From: Acidimicrobiia bacterium
GTDB lineage: Bacteria > Actinomycetota > Acidimicrobiia > Spongiisociales > Spongiisociaceae
NCBI GenBank assembly: GCA_009841105.1
Contig: VXMM01000052.1
Coordinates: 1 to 35,274, forward strand
DNA length: 35,274 nt
Reading direction: 5' to 3'
Numbering within the stretch: position 1 is the stretch's first letter; every line of letters begins with the position of its first letter. Position numbers and translations under genes: made by a program. Below the pieces are notes generated by a model, which was given only the letters and a program-made list of their open reading frames with translations, searched no databases and was not told the origin of the DNA. This document shows, piece after piece, positions 35,229 to 35,274 of this stretch.

Positions 35229-35274
35229 GGCGAGAACGCGAAAATCGCCACACCAGAGCCCACCCTGCGGGCCC
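35229..35274 (-). repeat. 3'-end fragment of the dispersed element, cut by window edge
   Basis: On the reverse strand this reads GGGCCCGCAGGGTGGGCTC, a variable stretch and GCGATTTTCGCGTTCTCGCC. It shares its last 16 bases with the tail at 26774 and ATTTTCGCGTTCT with copy C. It includes the GCCC...GGGC stem. The rest of this copy lies right of the window. 35108-35228 shows no gene. Confidence 0.5.

Overview
The window is a high-GC bacterial chromosome segment with tightly packed genes. It looks like an actinobacterium, most likely an uncultured Acidimicrobiia-type lineage. That is an inference from the base composition, a predicted F420-dependent (LLM) oxidoreductase, an AcnA-type aconitase, an Mrp protein without the usual CxxC, and the alr / tsaE-tsaB-rimI-tsaD / groES-groEL neighbourhood. 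No rRNA, tRNA, CRISPR array, transposase or phage gene was found.

1-6681 is a one-carbon (methyl transfer) operon on the + strand. It holds the end of a corrinoid protein, a DUF1638 protein, a PF13769 'virulence factor' small protein, a pterin-binding methyltransferase, a RACo-like corrinoid activator with a 2Fe-2S domain, a non-pyrrolysine MttB-family methyltransferase and a MetF-like reductase. Together they could take a methyl group from a quaternary or tertiary amine through a corrinoid to tetrahydrofolate, and then oxidise it. A pabB-pabC fusion, which makes the folate precursor p-aminobenzoate, follows directly.

8511-12390 holds a helical, C-terminally anchored unknown protein, a PEBP protein, a YraQ/ArsP-type permease whose natural start seems to be frameshifted, and alanine racemase. 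12428-17803 is a seven-gene run with stop/start overlaps at every junction except tsaB-rimI: a methyltransferase-like protein, a P1 peptidase, a type 4/5 uracil-DNA glycosylase, TsaE, TsaB, RimI and TsaD (the t6A tRNA pathway). groES-groEL follows behind a CIRCE-like operator and a second perfect inverted repeat.

20100-35107 is a looser accessory region. It contains a PLP enzyme, a ThDP enzyme, an LLM oxidoreductase, a gamma-glutamyltransferase remnant, a flavin reductase, a TlpA-type thioredoxin, a two-domain VOC protein, aconitase, Mrp, UppP, an SAF-like membrane protein and MobA, plus two paralogous small membrane proteins, one of them frameshifted.

The least explained signal is a family of dispersed non-coding elements of about 190-240 bp. 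There are four copies on the + strand (8651, 23497, 26820, 30852), two further 3'-end fragments (26774 on +, 35229 on -) and one isolated 5' box on the - strand (near 32355-32370). Each full copy starts with a promoter-like block (GTGTCA or a near match, then TANNNT about 11 nt on). Each carries a conserved CCAAGGTGGTGG-type box and ends in a GC hairpin followed by ATTTTCGCG. It may be a multi-copy structured RNA or a non-autonomous mobile repeat. I do not recognise it as a named family.
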